Source: CALNXN01 sp942490645
Lineage (GTDB): Bacteria > Pseudomonadota > Alphaproteobacteria > Rhodobacterales > Rhodobacteraceae
DNA length: 64,000 nucleotides
Direction of reading: 5' to 3'
Assembly (NCBI GenBank): GCA_942490645.1
Contig: CALNXN010000002.1
Span: forward strand, 434,001 to 498,000
Shown: one piece after another, positions 25,580 to 35,179 of the stretch
Position numbering within the stretch: position 1 is the first letter of the stretch
Layout: the number at the start of each line of letters is the position of its first letter
Translations under genes and position numbers: made by a program
Notes under the pieces: model-generated
Told to the model about the DNA's origin: nothing
The model's database searches: none
The model's input: only the letters and a program-made list of their open reading frames with translations

Positions 25580-26275
25580 TCACGCTGTCTCTGGTGTCCT
25601 TTCAGCGATACTGCTTCTGATCAGCCACTTTGTAAGATTTCTTGCCATCCCGGAATGCCCGACAAGTGAAATCGTTCCATTGGGAATTTCGGTCTCAAAG
25701 CTGGAATGGCCCATCCAGGCCGATGTCATCGCCCTTAATTGACTGATGATAGAAAGGTCGACGTTATATCCAGGATCGAGATAGCACAGATCGGGCTCGA
25801 CCCCTGGTTTGATGACGAGCCAATAGTTCGCCTGCTCGTTGGGGGAATCATTCAAGGAAAACTGAATGACGCTTTTGCTGATCGGCAAGTTTGACCGATT
25901 AATCCTTCGCCGGATGTTCCACATCAGCATCCGGGCATCGAGGCATTGCAGCGAAACGTCCGTCTCAATGTTGCGACGCGCCCATTCGCCAAGGGTGATC
26001 ACGACCGGCTCCAGTTCGTCGGCGCATTGGGTTGTCGTGTATTCCGCATGTGCGCCAGTACCGCTTTCGCGCCGTTTGAGCAGACCTTTGACTTCCATTT
26101 CTTTCAACCGCTTTGAGAGCAGGCTTGGGGACATCCCCGGCAAGCCACGACTGATATCATTCAAGCGCGTCGAACCGCTCCACAATTCGCACAGGACCAG
26201 CAGTGTCCACCGTAGGCCGAGCAGGTCAGCCGCCATCGCTATGGGGCAAAACCGGGAATAAACGTTCTGGGACAT
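25580..26275 (-). CDS. HxlR-family regulator with SCP2-like C-terminal domain
   Basis: A 231-residue protein. Residues 1-110 are a winged-helix HxlR domain (CPIAMAADLLGLRWTLLVLCEL, then GLPGMSPSLLSKRLKEME). Residues about 120-231 resemble the SCP2-like sterol-carrier domain fused to some HxlR regulators (DPGYNVDLSIISQLRAMTSAWMG). The ATG at 26275 has GAAGGA upstream; the longer frame to 26431 has no family match. It faces the tautomerase gene at 26425 across a 149-bp gap and probably controls it and perhaps binds a hydrophobic ligand. Confidence 0.88.
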   Translation of the reverse strand: MSQNVYSRFCPIAMAADLLGLRWTLLVLCELWSGSTRLNDISRGLPGMSPSLLSKRLKEMEVKGLLKRRESGTGAHAEYTTTQCADELEPVVITLGEWARRNIETDVSLQCLDARMLMWNIRRRINRSNLPISKSVIQFSLNDSPNEQANYWLVIKPGVEPDLCYLDPGYNVDLSIISQLRAMTSAWMGHSSFETEIPNGTISLVGHSGMARNLTKWLIRSSIAERTPETA

Positions 26276-26424
26276 GGCCAGTCCTTCGCGTGAAAGCCTG
26301 CCACGTCCCGCACGGCCAAGCGAATACACTAACTGTAGTGGGTTCACTTCATTTCGGCGACCGGAGGCAACGGGGCCGGTCGCGCCATAGATCAAAGCAT
26401 TCAAAACAATAAAGGAGAAAGAGA

Positions 26425-26640
26425 ATTCCACTTGTAGATATCGAAATCATCGAAGGCGTTTTTGATCAGGCGCAAAAGGCGCAAATGATCGAAAAAATCA
26501 CGGATGCCATTGTCGAGATTAAAGGCGAAGCCATGCGGGCTGTGACTTGGGTCCGTGTCAAAGAGGTTCAGTCCGGTCATTGGGGAATTGGCGGCACGAG
26601 GCCAAGCTCTGCCGACATCAAGGCTATGGCCGCAGGTTAA
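26425..26640 (+). CDS. 4-oxalocrotonate tautomerase-family protein lacking a normal start codon
   Basis: A 71-codon frame that begins ATT-CCA-CTT and reads PLVDIEIIEGVFDQAQKAQMI, then KITDAIVEIKGEAMRAVTWV and RVKEVQSGHWGIGG. This is a complete 4-OT-family subunit with the catalytic amino-terminal proline. There is a good AAAGGAG at 26411-26417. The codon before Pro is ATT, and no ATG, GTG or TTG lies between the in-frame stop at 26410 and the proline. It may initiate on ATT, a rare but known start, or it may have lost its ATG by one mutation. It is divergent from the HxlR regulator. It should catalyse keto-enol tautomerisation of a small acid. Confidence 0.7.
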   Translation: MPLVDIEIIEGVFDQAQKAQMIEKITDAIVEIKGEAMRAVTWVRVKEVQSGHWGIGGTRPSSADIKAMAAG

Positions 26641-27561
26641 GTTATCGGTCGTCGGTGGGAAACCCTCGGCGGCCACACTTGGAACACGATCAAGGAATGC
26701 ATAAACACGGACCATGATCGGCGAGCCCTTTACCGCGGTCAATTCACAAAAGGTTTCGAGAGCACCAGCAACCTTAGCTCGGGGTCAGAGCAGGCTGGGA
26801 CTTGGTGCTTTGGGCCAGAACCCCCTGAGGGGGAGGACAAATTGCGGCGAAGTATGTCAGAAAGCTGAGGCCGTTTGCCCTTGAGCCCACGCAGGAGGCG
26901 GCTGCTGCAGTGTTTGAGAACCTGCAAGGGCATATGTTCTTATTGGATTCGTACCGCACAGTTCTGGCACGCGCTTGTCGTTCCTTCTGCCCCTCGTTGC
27001 GGGGTGGATTGGCGCGGCACTGTGCAACAAGGCAGCGCACTCAGAACCGCGTCAAGTGGTACTAATTGTCATACCCGACGCAGTCTTAAGACGGAGGCGA
27101 CCACAACGCGTCACCCCTGTTTGCCCGCAGCTCGTTTCCGTCGGAACGTTGGTGTCAAGCAGCGGCATTTGGGACGGCGCAGATCCGATGGGTCCGTTCA
27201 CCAACATTCGTCACTGACATATGTTGCATCGCAGCGATGAGCACTCAGCAGGCGTGACCACCTTCTGCGTCAGTCGCAACCACACCTGCCCATCTCAGGT
27301 ATGTCTGGCAAACGCGACCGCTTCAACCGTCCCAAAATGAGGTCAATGCAGCGCTATGCGCTTGGTTCACATTCGATGCGCGTTGGCAACTTCGCTGTCA
27401 AAAGGTCCAAATCGCCTCTTGGATACCGAACCATCCATGCAATACCGACATCGGGTTACCCTTGTTTCGAGAGCCCGTTTGCGCTTGCGGATCAGGTGGT
27501 GCGCACGACCGACCTGACCATTGTATTCAGATTTCAGCGTCACTGCCCTTGTGGGGACTGA
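26641..27561. other. Gene-poor stretch, nothing recognised
   Basis: About 920 bp between the tautomerase gene and the formaldehyde dehydrogenase gene. Short open frames exist on both strands, but none shows a domain, signal peptide or ribosome binding site that would support it. No repeats, insertion-sequence ends or RNA genes were seen. It may be old decayed DNA. Confidence 0.4.
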
Positions 27562-28677
<1,116 letters not shown>

Positions 28678-28744
28678 GGTGGTATCCTCCCTGTTGTATC
28701 GGCCCCAGAGAGACTGCGCACAGCGCGTCTTGTCAAGGGCGCGC

Positions 28745-30049
28745 CTAGCCCGGCAACCAAAGCGCCAACTGAGGGAACAGGATCAAAAGCGCCACAACGC
28801 ATAGCGAACACAGAATGAACGGGATAGCCGACATATAGATGTCGCGCATGGTCGTGTCCGGCGGTGCCACTCCCTTCATCACGAACAAGAGCAGCCCAAA
28901 GGGCGGCGTGGTAAAACTGATCTCAAGCGCCAGCAGCATGATCAGACCAAACCAGATCGGATCGAACCCCAACGATATAGCAAGCGGGAAAAAGATAGGC
29001 ACCGTCAGCAACATCATGGAAATCTGCTCCATGAACATGCCCAAAACCAGCAAGACAGAGAACATGACCAGAAGCATCGCAATAGGGGCCAGATCGAAGG
29101 CGGTGGCCCATTCAATAAGGCCACGCGAGGCGCCCGAAAACGCCAATAGTTGGCTGAACGTGGCAGATCCGAAAACGATGAGATACGCCATGAGCGTGAC
29201 TTTCATCGCGCCGATCACCGACTTTTTCATCGCCTCCCACGTCAGGCAGCGAAACACAACAGCAAGGATCAACACACCCAAAGCGCCGAACGCGGCAGCC
29301 TCAGATGGGGTCATGAACCCGTTGATCATGCCCACCACGATCAACACCATCACACCAATCATCGGCACCACGTCGCGCATTACCAGACCAACTTTGGCGG
29401 CCAGCGACATCGGCTCGACCTCATAGGCCGGTGCTGCGTCCGGATCGATTTTGGTCTGAAGCCAGATCGTCGCGATGTAAAAGCTGGCTAGGATCAGACC
29501 TGGAATGATCCCGGCGATCAGCAGCGCGCCCACGTCGATCTGCGCCAGCGTCGCCAGAAGCACGGCGAGTGCCGACGGCGGAATGATGATCGCCAACCCG
29601 CCCGTGCCCAGAATGGGACCGACCGACATATGCTTTTTATACCCGCGGTTGGTCATCTCCGGCACCATCAAGCTGCCCAAGAGGGCTGTTGACCCCATCG
29701 AAGACCCTGACAGCGTGGAAAACCCGGTTCCGCCCAAGACGGTGACATAAGACAACCGCCCCGGCAGCTTGCCCAGCAACCGATCAATGGCATTGAACAT
29801 TCGCCCACCCAGACCGGTGTGAAAGAATATTTCGCCCATCAGCAAGAACAGCGGGATCGGCACCAGTGCGAATGTCGTCAACGACCCAAGCCCGTTGTTC
29901 AACAGCTGACTAACGCCGCGCTCGCCGCCCATAAAAACCCAAGCGCCCACGATGTTGGCGGCCAAAAACGCAATGGCAACGGGCATTCCCAAAGCCATCA
30001 GCGCCATGATCGAGCCCAACAACAGGGCCAGCGCCTCATACCATTCCAT
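28745..30049 (-). CDS. dctM: TRAP transporter large membrane subunit (DctM)
   Basis: A 434-residue protein with about 12 hydrophobic helices, the size and pattern of DctM-type TRAP permeases (N-terminal SIMALMALGMPVAIAFL, PIPLFLLMGEIFF, GTGGLAIIIPPSA, and the late FTTPPFGLLLFVMKG). It uses the sodium gradient to import an organic acid delivered by the binding protein. It overlaps the small subunit stop by 1 bp (TAATG). Symbol used for the family, not for C4-dicarboxylate specificity. Confidence 0.93.
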   Translation of the reverse strand: MEWYEALALLLGSIMALMALGMPVAIAFLAANIVGAWVFMGGERGVSQLLNNGLGSLTTFALVPIPLFLLMGEIFFHTGLGGRMFNAIDRLLGKLPGRLSYVTVLGGTGFSTLSGSSMGSTALLGSLMVPEMTNRGYKKHMSVGPILGTGGLAIIIPPSALAVLLATLAQIDVGALLIAGIIPGLILASFYIATIWLQTKIDPDAAPAYEVEPMSLAAKVGLVMRDVVPMIGVMVLIVVGMINGFMTPSEAAAFGALGVLILAVVFRCLTWEAMKKSVIGAMKVTLMAYLIVFGSATFSQLLAFSGASRGLIEWATAFDLAPIAMLLVMFSVLLVLGMFMEQISMMLLTVPIFFPLAISLGFDPIWFGLIMLLALEISFTTPPFGLLLFVMKGVAPPDTTMRDIYMSAIPFILCSLCVVALLILFPQLALWLPG

Positions 30050-30555
30050 TATTCGTGTATCCCCGCTTCGCCCGAGTGCATCAGGTCGGCCCCGAACACG
30101 AAGCGTGCAAATTCAACGGCCATCAGGCCAAAGCTGATCGGAAAGGAAATCGTCAGCAACCACCTTGGAAAGAAATAGGCGCGCACGTCGAAGTCGTTGC
30201 GCTCCAGGTTGGTGAGCATCAACTCCGCCCCCTTCCATGCCAATATGGCACATACCAAAACGCAGGCCAGCGCCACGCCACGGCTGACCACGCGGCGTGC
30301 CGCAGGCGGCAATGCGGCGGTGACCAGTTCGATATGCACATGCCCCTTCATCCGCACCAGCCAAGGCGCACCGAGCATCGTCATCCACAAAATCGCATAT
30401 TCCGAGGAGGTAAAGAGCCACGCGAAGGGCTGTACGCCAATGTTGCGCATCAGGACCGACACGATGGTCGACACCATCAACCAGATCAGCATGGCACCTG
30501 CAATGCCCGCCATCAGAAACAGCACGGCGTCGTACGTGCGTGTCAGTGCTCTCAT
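30049..30555 (-). CDS. dctQ: TRAP transporter small membrane subunit (DctQ)
   Basis: A 168-residue four-helix protein of the DctQ family (FLMAGIAGAMLIWLMVSTI, EYAILWMTMLGAPWLVRMKGHVHIE, then two more helices). It pairs with DctM and stabilises the transporter. The ATG at 30555 is preferred because AAGGGG lies 6 bases upstream; a start at 30600 is also open. It lies 57 bp after the binding-protein gene. Confidence 0.9.
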   Translation of the reverse strand: MRALTRTYDAVLFLMAGIAGAMLIWLMVSTIVSVLMRNIGVQPFAWLFTSSEYAILWMTMLGAPWLVRMKGHVHIELVTAALPPAARRVVSRGVALACVLVCAILAWKGAELMLTNLERNDFDVRAYFFPRWLLTISFPISFGLMAVEFARFVFGADLMHSGEAGIHE

Positions 30556-30612
30556 CCCCTGCCCCTTCTTGGTCGAATGGCCCGCGTTTGTGCGGGCCAT
30601 TCGGGTTTGGTC

Positions 30613-31626
30613 TTACTTATCTGCTTCGGGATCGTAGTAAAGCGAGATCAACGTGTCATAGTTGCCGTCGCCTTGTGGGCTTTCAGCCATGAGCTCCTTC
30701 ATTCGCTCCCACGTTTTGTCACGCGCGGCCGCGAGGTAGTTGGCCTTGGCTTCGCCTTCGAGGGTCACAACTTCCATGCCCTGCTCTGCGAGTGCGGCAA
30801 AATCCGCGTCACGCTTGGCGCCCAATGCATTGACGCTGTCCATTTCATGTTGGATGGCCACGTCCTGCAGCACTTTTTGTGCCTCGGGGCTCAGGCTGTC
30901 CCACTTGTCCATGTTCACGATCACACCCAGATCAGTGGAGAAGAAGCACGGCTCGATCCGGTAGTTCAGGAACTCGTTCCACTTCAGATCAATCAGACCG
31001 ATCTGTGTCCAGCCCGTCGCATCCACGACACCGCGTTGCAGTGCGGAATAGACCTCGCCTGTGGGCAGGTCGATCACCTGAGCGCCCAGATAGTTGGAGA
31101 AGAATGCGTTATAAACCGCATTGCCGCGCAGCTTCAGCCCGTCGACCTTGAGGTTGCCCGCGTCATCGAATTCGGGCTTGTCACGCGTCCAAAGGTTATA
31201 GCACACGCCGCTGTCGAACCAGCCAAGGTACTTTACGCCCATCTTTTCCTGATGAATTTCATCCATCAAGGCAGTGCCGCCATTCTTGCGGGTTTCAATA
31301 GCTGTCAGGTTGGACGCAACCATCGCATCCTTTTCAGGCACGGTGCCGCCATAGAAGGACCCTGGCGTGTAGACCATATCGACAATCCCGTCGCGCACGG
31401 CATCGGGTTGCTGGAACATGCCGATGGCTTCAGGGCCACCGCGGACTTCGATTTGAACCACGCCTTCGCCCGCTGCGTTCACCTTGTCGACGAACTCGAG
31501 AAAGGATTGTGTGTAAATCAGTGTCTCGGGGAATGCATGCACCGCAGTCACTGTTTCCGTGGCCGTGGCCGCGGCCCCAACCAGTGTGGCGCTGGCAAGA
31601 AAGCCGCCAAATACCGTCATCTTCAT
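30613..31626 (-). CDS. dctP: TRAP transporter periplasmic substrate-binding protein (DctP-type)
   Basis: A 337-residue solute-binding protein starting at ATG 31626 behind GGAGACG, with a signal peptide of about 20 residues (MKMTVFGGFLASATLVGAAATA). The mature chain has the TRAP order: the ETLIYTQSFLEFVDKVN region, GMFQQPDAVRDGIVDMVYT, and LKLRGNAVYNAFFSNYLGAQVI with the arginine that usually pairs with the substrate carboxylate. It therefore binds an organic acid; identity unknown. It is preceded by leuCD-like genes and followed by dctQM, suggesting that the acid enters the leuCD/hyuAB pathway. Confidence 0.92.
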   Translation of the reverse strand: MKMTVFGGFLASATLVGAAATATETVTAVHAFPETLIYTQSFLEFVDKVNAAGEGVVQIEVRGGPEAIGMFQQPDAVRDGIVDMVYTPGSFYGGTVPEKDAMVASNLTAIETRKNGGTALMDEIHQEKMGVKYLGWFDSGVCYNLWTRDKPEFDDAGNLKVDGLKLRGNAVYNAFFSNYLGAQVIDLPTGEVYSALQRGVVDATGWTQIGLIDLKWNEFLNYRIEPCFFSTDLGVIVNMDKWDSLSPEAQKVLQDVAIQHEMDSVNALGAKRDADFAALAEQGMEVVTLEGEAKANYLAAARDKTWERMKELMAESPQGDGNYDTLISLYYDPEADK

Positions 31627-31679
31627 GTCTTTCGTCTCCTTGTTGCAGGCCGATCTGTTCGACCCATTCTTGGTGTTAT

Positions 31680-31697
31680 GGATGCGCAATGGCATCC
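31680..31697. promoter_or_regulatory. Short hairpin between the leuD-like gene and dctP
   Basis: GGATGC (31680-31685) and GCATCC (31692-31697) form a 6-bp stem with a 6-base loop in the 101-bp gap before the binding-protein gene. It could stabilise or punctuate the mRNA, as binding proteins are often expressed more than their neighbours. The evidence is only the repeat. Confidence 0.3.
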
Positions 31698-31727
31698 GTT
31701 TTGCGATGCGCGGACGGGGCCGCGCCA

Positions 31728-32276
31728 TCATTCGTGTTGCGGCCAAATCCAGTCCGGACGCGCTTGGGCGAATGCCCGGGTGGCGTCTGCATGTTGGGCG
31801 GTCAGATCTATGTCATCCCAGCCGCGGATCAGTTTCATGCGCCAGATCGGATCGAGCGTGAATGTCACCACCGCCTGATCTGACGTCACGGTTTGCGCCT
31901 CCAGATCAATCGTGACGCTGCCTGTCAGGTGCTGAATGTCAGCCTCATCGACACAGGCTGGCAAAACACCGTTGTTGACGGCATTGGACGCGAAAATATC
32001 GCCGAAACTGGGCGCGATCACGGCACGAATACCAAAATCCGACAGGGCGTAAACGGCCGCTTCGCGGGAGGAACCACTGCCGAAATTGCGCCCTGCCACG
32101 ATGATGCTGTCACCCGCGTTCAGATCATATTGCGCCCGCACGTCATGCAAAAGAAACCGCCCGTATCCCGCCTTGCGCGGGGTCGACATGAACCGCGCCG
32201 GGATCAGTTGATCGGTGTCGATATTGTCGACGCGCAACTGCGCGGACCGGCCTGTATGTGTGACCCAGCCGCTCAT
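31728..32276 (-). CDS. LeuD-like dehydratase/isomerase small subunit
   Basis: A 182-residue swivel-domain subunit of the aconitase superfamily. It shows VDNIDTDQLIPARFM near the start, then AGRNFGSGSSREAAVYAL and PSFGDIFASNAVNNGVLPA. ATG 32276 overlaps the large-subunit stop. The biosynthetic LeuD usually has GCGSSREHA; here the loop is GSGSSREAA and the protein is shorter, so a catabolic relative (citraconate-, dimethylmaleate- or similar hydratase) is likely. Its place beside a GntR regulator and TRAP transporter supports this. Confidence 0.8.
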   Translation of the reverse strand: MSGWVTHTGRSAQLRVDNIDTDQLIPARFMSTPRKAGYGRFLLHDVRAQYDLNAGDSIIVAGRNFGSGSSREAAVYALSDFGIRAVIAPSFGDIFASNAVNNGVLPACVDEADIQHLTGSVTIDLEAQTVTSDQAVVTFTLDPIWRMKLIRGWDDIDLTAQHADATRAFAQARPDWIWPQHE

Positions 32277-33664
32277 GCCGCGACCCGCCCGTCGAGCATG
32301 GGGCGCACATCCGTCAAAGTGCCGGCCACCGCTGCGGCTGCGACCATTGCCGGTGACATCAGATGTGTAAGCGCGCCGGGGCCTTGGCGGCCTCTGAAGT
32401 TGCGGTTCGTCGATGACGCACATCGTTTGCCGGGAGCGACCAGATCGCCATTCATACCCACACACATAGAGCACCCGGAGGCGACCCAATCCAAACCTGC
32501 CTGTACGAATATACGGTCGAGCCCCTCACGCTCGGCCTGCAAACGGACAAGGGTTGATCCCGGTGATACCATGCCCGGCACCTGTGCCTTGCGGCCCTCG
32601 AGAACCCGTGCAGCTAGCCGCAGGTCCTCGATACGGGCATTCGTACAAGACCCGATAAAGACTTGATCCACCGGAGTTCCCGCGATCGGTTGGTCCGGCG
32701 TCAACTGCATGTAGTTCAACGCGTCACGCTCAGCTTGGGATACAGGTTGCGGGATAATACCGTTTATAGGCAAGGCCTGCGCCGGCGTGATGCCCCATGT
32801 CACTGCAGGCGCAATATCATCGGCATTGATGGTGATGTCCCGATCAAATTGCGCATCTGCATCGCCGGGCAACGCGGCCCATGCCCCCACTGCGTTCTCG
32901 AACGCCGCGTCTTTCGGGGCAAAAGGACGCCCTTGTACGTAGTCGTATGTCACCTCATCGGGCGCGATCATGCCAAATCGGGCACCGCCCTCGATCGACA
33001 GATTACACAGCGTCATGCGGGCTTCCATGGTCAGCTCTCGCACGGCCTGACCCGCGTATTCCAACGCAAAACCGCGTGCCCCATCACTGCCGAGTTGGGC
33101 AATCCAATGCAGCGCCATATCCTTGGACGACACGCCCGCTCCCAGCGAGCCAGTAAATGTCAAACGCATCGCAAGTGGGCGGCGCTGCCACAGCGTCTGG
33201 GTGGCCAAAACATGTGCAACTTCAGTGGCTCCGATCCCGAAAGCCAGCGCACCAAAAGCACCGTGGGTCGATGTGTGGCTGTCCCCGCAATTGATCATCA
33301 ATCCGGGCAATGTCAGCCCCTGTTCCGGCCCCAAGACATGCACGATACCCTGCCTTGGGTCATTCAGTCCAAAGAGTTCAAAACCATAGGCTTTGGCGTT
33401 AGTTTCAAGGGTCTCGATCATCCGCGCAATGTCAGGATCGCCAATCGTTTTTCTATTGCGTGTCGGAGCATAGTGATCGACGACACCGAATGTCAGCTTT
33501 GGCTGCGCCAGACCGATGCCGCGCTCGTCAAGTTTGCGAAAGGCGTGATGTGACCCCTCGTGCACCAGATGCCGATCTACCCAGAGCAAAGACGCACCAT
33601 CCTCACGACGCAACACTTCATGCTGATCCCAAAGCTTGTCCAAAAGAGTGCGAGGCTTGGTCAT
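32273..33664 (-). CDS. LeuC-like dehydratase large subunit (4Fe-4S)
   Basis: A 463-residue aconitase-superfamily large subunit starting at ATG 33664. The 4Fe-4S ligands are Cys340 (GSCTNARIED) plus Cys398 and Cys401 (SGCSMCVGMN). VVDHYAPTRN and the substrate loop NCGDSHTSTHGAFGALAFGIG are present. With the small subunit it should add or remove water across the double bond of a dicarboxylate. The candidates are 3-isopropylmalate, citraconate and 2,3-dimethylmaleate. It overlaps the GntR regulator gene by 4 bp, not leuB, which argues for a catabolic role. Confidence 0.85.
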   Translation of the reverse strand: MTKPRTLLDKLWDQHEVLRREDGASLLWVDRHLVHEGSHHAFRKLDERGIGLAQPKLTFGVVDHYAPTRNRKTIGDPDIARMIETLETNAKAYGFELFGLNDPRQGIVHVLGPEQGLTLPGLMINCGDSHTSTHGAFGALAFGIGATEVAHVLATQTLWQRRPLAMRLTFTGSLGAGVSSKDMALHWIAQLGSDGARGFALEYAGQAVRELTMEARMTLCNLSIEGGARFGMIAPDEVTYDYVQGRPFAPKDAAFENAVGAWAALPGDADAQFDRDITINADDIAPAVTWGITPAQALPINGIIPQPVSQAERDALNYMQLTPDQPIAGTPVDQVFIGSCTNARIEDLRLAARVLEGRKAQVPGMVSPGSTLVRLQAEREGLDRIFVQAGLDWVASGCSMCVGMNGDLVAPGKRCASSTNRNFRGRQGPGALTHLMSPAMVAAAAVAGTLTDVRPMLDGRVAA

Positions 33665-34476
33665 TCCGCGGCACTCTGCTGTGCTGCTGCACCGCCAACA
33701 ACCGGCTCCCAATGTCGCTGTGGCCCATCGCCGACACGCATCAAGGACATGCCCAATTGAAAGACATCCGGCCGGTAAAGAGCAGATAGGTATTCAACGC
33801 CCTTGCCCTGCGCATCACGCACAATGCGGGTTAGCGACAACAGCGCCGAGCCTACCGAAATCTCCAACGCCTCGGCCACATCCGGAGAGGCCAAGGTTGC
33901 GGTGACGGATTGATCCGCGCCGCCAATGTCCACCCCGCTGCGCTCGAGCAGTCGCAGCAATGGCGTGGTTGCCAGATCCCCCTCGGAATAGCTGTTGGCG
34001 ATGACCTCCGGCACATGTGTCGTCAGGTGGGAAAACGGGCGACCGTCAGCACTGCGGACACGTACAGCAGTTTGCACGCGCACACCCGGCGCAAGCCCCA
34101 TCGCCTGCGCGACGCGCGCGGACGGATCAGCATATGTGAATGACAGCAACCGCGCGGTTGTGTTCTGCCCCATTTCGACAAGCTGCGGAATAAGCGTGGT
34201 GATATCGGCTGACATGGTCTGCGCTGGCCCTTCGGATGCCCGTACGCGTGTGCCGCGTCCAGCATGGCGCTCAATCACCCCTTCGGCCTCAAGCGCATCG
34301 AGCGCGCGTCTTATGGTCACGCGCGATACGTTGTGCATCTCGGCCAGCCGGTTTTCCGCTGGCAGCAAACTGTCAGACCGATGCACTCCATTGCTGATCT
34401 CGCTGCGCAACAACAGATAGACACGCCGGGCCTTGCCGCCTTCGGGAAGGGTTGCTTTTGGGGTTGCGTGCACCAT
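33661..34476 (-). CDS. GntR/HutC-family transcriptional regulator
   Basis: A 271-residue repressor-type protein with an N-terminal winged helix (SLLPAENRLAEMHNVSRVTIRRALDALEAEGVIERHAGRGTRV, residues about 36-80) and a C-terminal UTRA ligand-binding domain. ATG 34476 has GAGGATCGAG in front; an ATG 12 bases further upstream is less likely. It is first in the leftward unit regulator-leuC-leuD-TRAP and faces the hyuBA unit across a 139-bp region with inverted repeats, so it probably controls both. Confidence 0.92.
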   Translation of the reverse strand: MVHATPKATLPEGGKARRVYLLLRSEISNGVHRSDSLLPAENRLAEMHNVSRVTIRRALDALEAEGVIERHAGRGTRVRASEGPAQTMSADITTLIPQLVEMGQNTTARLLSFTYADPSARVAQAMGLAPGVRVQTAVRVRSADGRPFSHLTTHVPEVIANSYSEGDLATTPLLRLLERSGVDIGGADQSVTATLASPDVAEALEISVGSALLSLTRIVRDAQGKGVEYLSALYRPDVFQLGMSLMRVGDGPQRHWEPVVGGAAAQQSAAE

Positions 34477-34528
34477 CTCGATCCTCATCAGGTCCGTTGC
34501 ACCTTAGCCTCGCCCCTCAGAAAAGCAA

Positions 34529-34602
34529 GTATTTGTATTTTCACTATCCGCATCAAATGCCCTTTTCACATCGCTATATCTGTATTACAAAAAATACAAA
34601 TC
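34529..34602. promoter_or_regulatory. Inverted repeats likely bound by the GntR regulator
   Basis: ATTTGTATTTT (34531-34541) and its exact reverse complement AAAATACAAAT (34591-34601) bracket 49 bp in the divergent promoter gap. Overlapping the right arm is a second palindrome, TGTATT-N6-AATACA (34581-34598). A/T-rich GTAT/ATAC palindromes are common HutC-subfamily operators. The right site ends 14 bp before the first rightward gene, where binding would block transcription. Confidence 0.55.
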
Positions 34603-34615
34603 GAGAGGAGCTCAC

Positions 34616-35179
34616 GTGCCAATCGCGAAATTGCATTTGATTGAAGGCTATTCGGATGACGACAAGTTGCGACTGGGTCGCGCTGTTTCTCAGGCCATCA
34701 TGTCTGTTATTCCCGCAAACCCCGACGCAGTTACCGTCTTGCTGGAAGAGCATAAATCCAGCGAGTACATGCGCGGTGGCCAGCAACGCAGCCCCGCGCC
34801 AGCGCTTCCTGATCCCAAGGCAATCGTGACCCGTTATCTCGATGCGATGGAACAACGCGACCTCGACACCGCCGAAAGCTTCTTGGCGGATGGGTTCGTG
34901 ATGCATTTTCCGAACACCGCACCCATGCACGACCTGAGTGCTCTGATCGAATGGGCAAAGACCCGATATCAGTATGTCAAAAAAACATACTCCGGTATCG
35001 AAGCGTTTCAGGGCGACGATTGCGGTGTGGTTGTCGTGCGCGGGCATCTAAACGGCGCCTGGCCCGATGGCAGCGCATTTAAAAGCGTCCGGTTCATTGA
35101 TCGTTTCGAAGTCGTACGCGGCAAAATTCGTTTGCAAGACGTCTGGAATGACCTGGGCGAAGTGAGGCCCAAAACATGA
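34616..35179 (+). CDS. Tautomerase domain fused to an NTF2/SnoaL-like domain
   Basis: A 187-residue two-domain protein that starts on GTG behind GAGAGGAG. Residues 2-60 are a 4-oxalocrotonate-tautomerase domain with the catalytic Pro2 (MPIAKLHLIEGYSDDDKLR, AVSQAIMSVI, VTVLLEEHKSSEYMRGG). Residues about 68-182 are an NTF2-like/SnoaL-type cone (IVTRYLDAMEQRDLDTAESFLADGFVMHFP, SVRFIDRFEVVRGKI). Tautomerases shift double bonds in unsaturated oxo-acids; SnoaL-type domains catalyse cyclisation or isomerisation, or bind ligands. It is the first gene of the rightward unit and overlaps hyuB (ATGA). Confidence 0.85.
   Translation: MPIAKLHLIEGYSDDDKLRLGRAVSQAIMSVIPANPDAVTVLLEEHKSSEYMRGGQQRSPAPALPDPKAIVTRYLDAMEQRDLDTAESFLADGFVMHFPNTAPMHDLSALIEWAKTRYQYVKKTYSGIEAFQGDDCGVVVVRGHLNGAWPDGSAFKSVRFIDRFEVVRGKIRLQDVWNDLGEVRPKT

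Noticed and set aside
30055..31878. A 607-codon open frame on the plus strand
   Set aside because: It lies exactly antisense to dctQ, dctP and the end of the leuD-like gene, has a composition typical of reverse frames in GC-rich DNA and no recognisable domain.
32663..33553. A 296-codon plus-strand frame
   Set aside because: Shadow of the leuC-like gene on the opposite strand.
31728..33664. Annotating the dehydratase genes as biosynthetic leuC and leuD
   Set aside because: They overlap a GntR regulator and sit beside TRAP genes, with no leuB or leuA nearby, and the small subunit has an atypical active-site loop. A catabolic relative is more likely.
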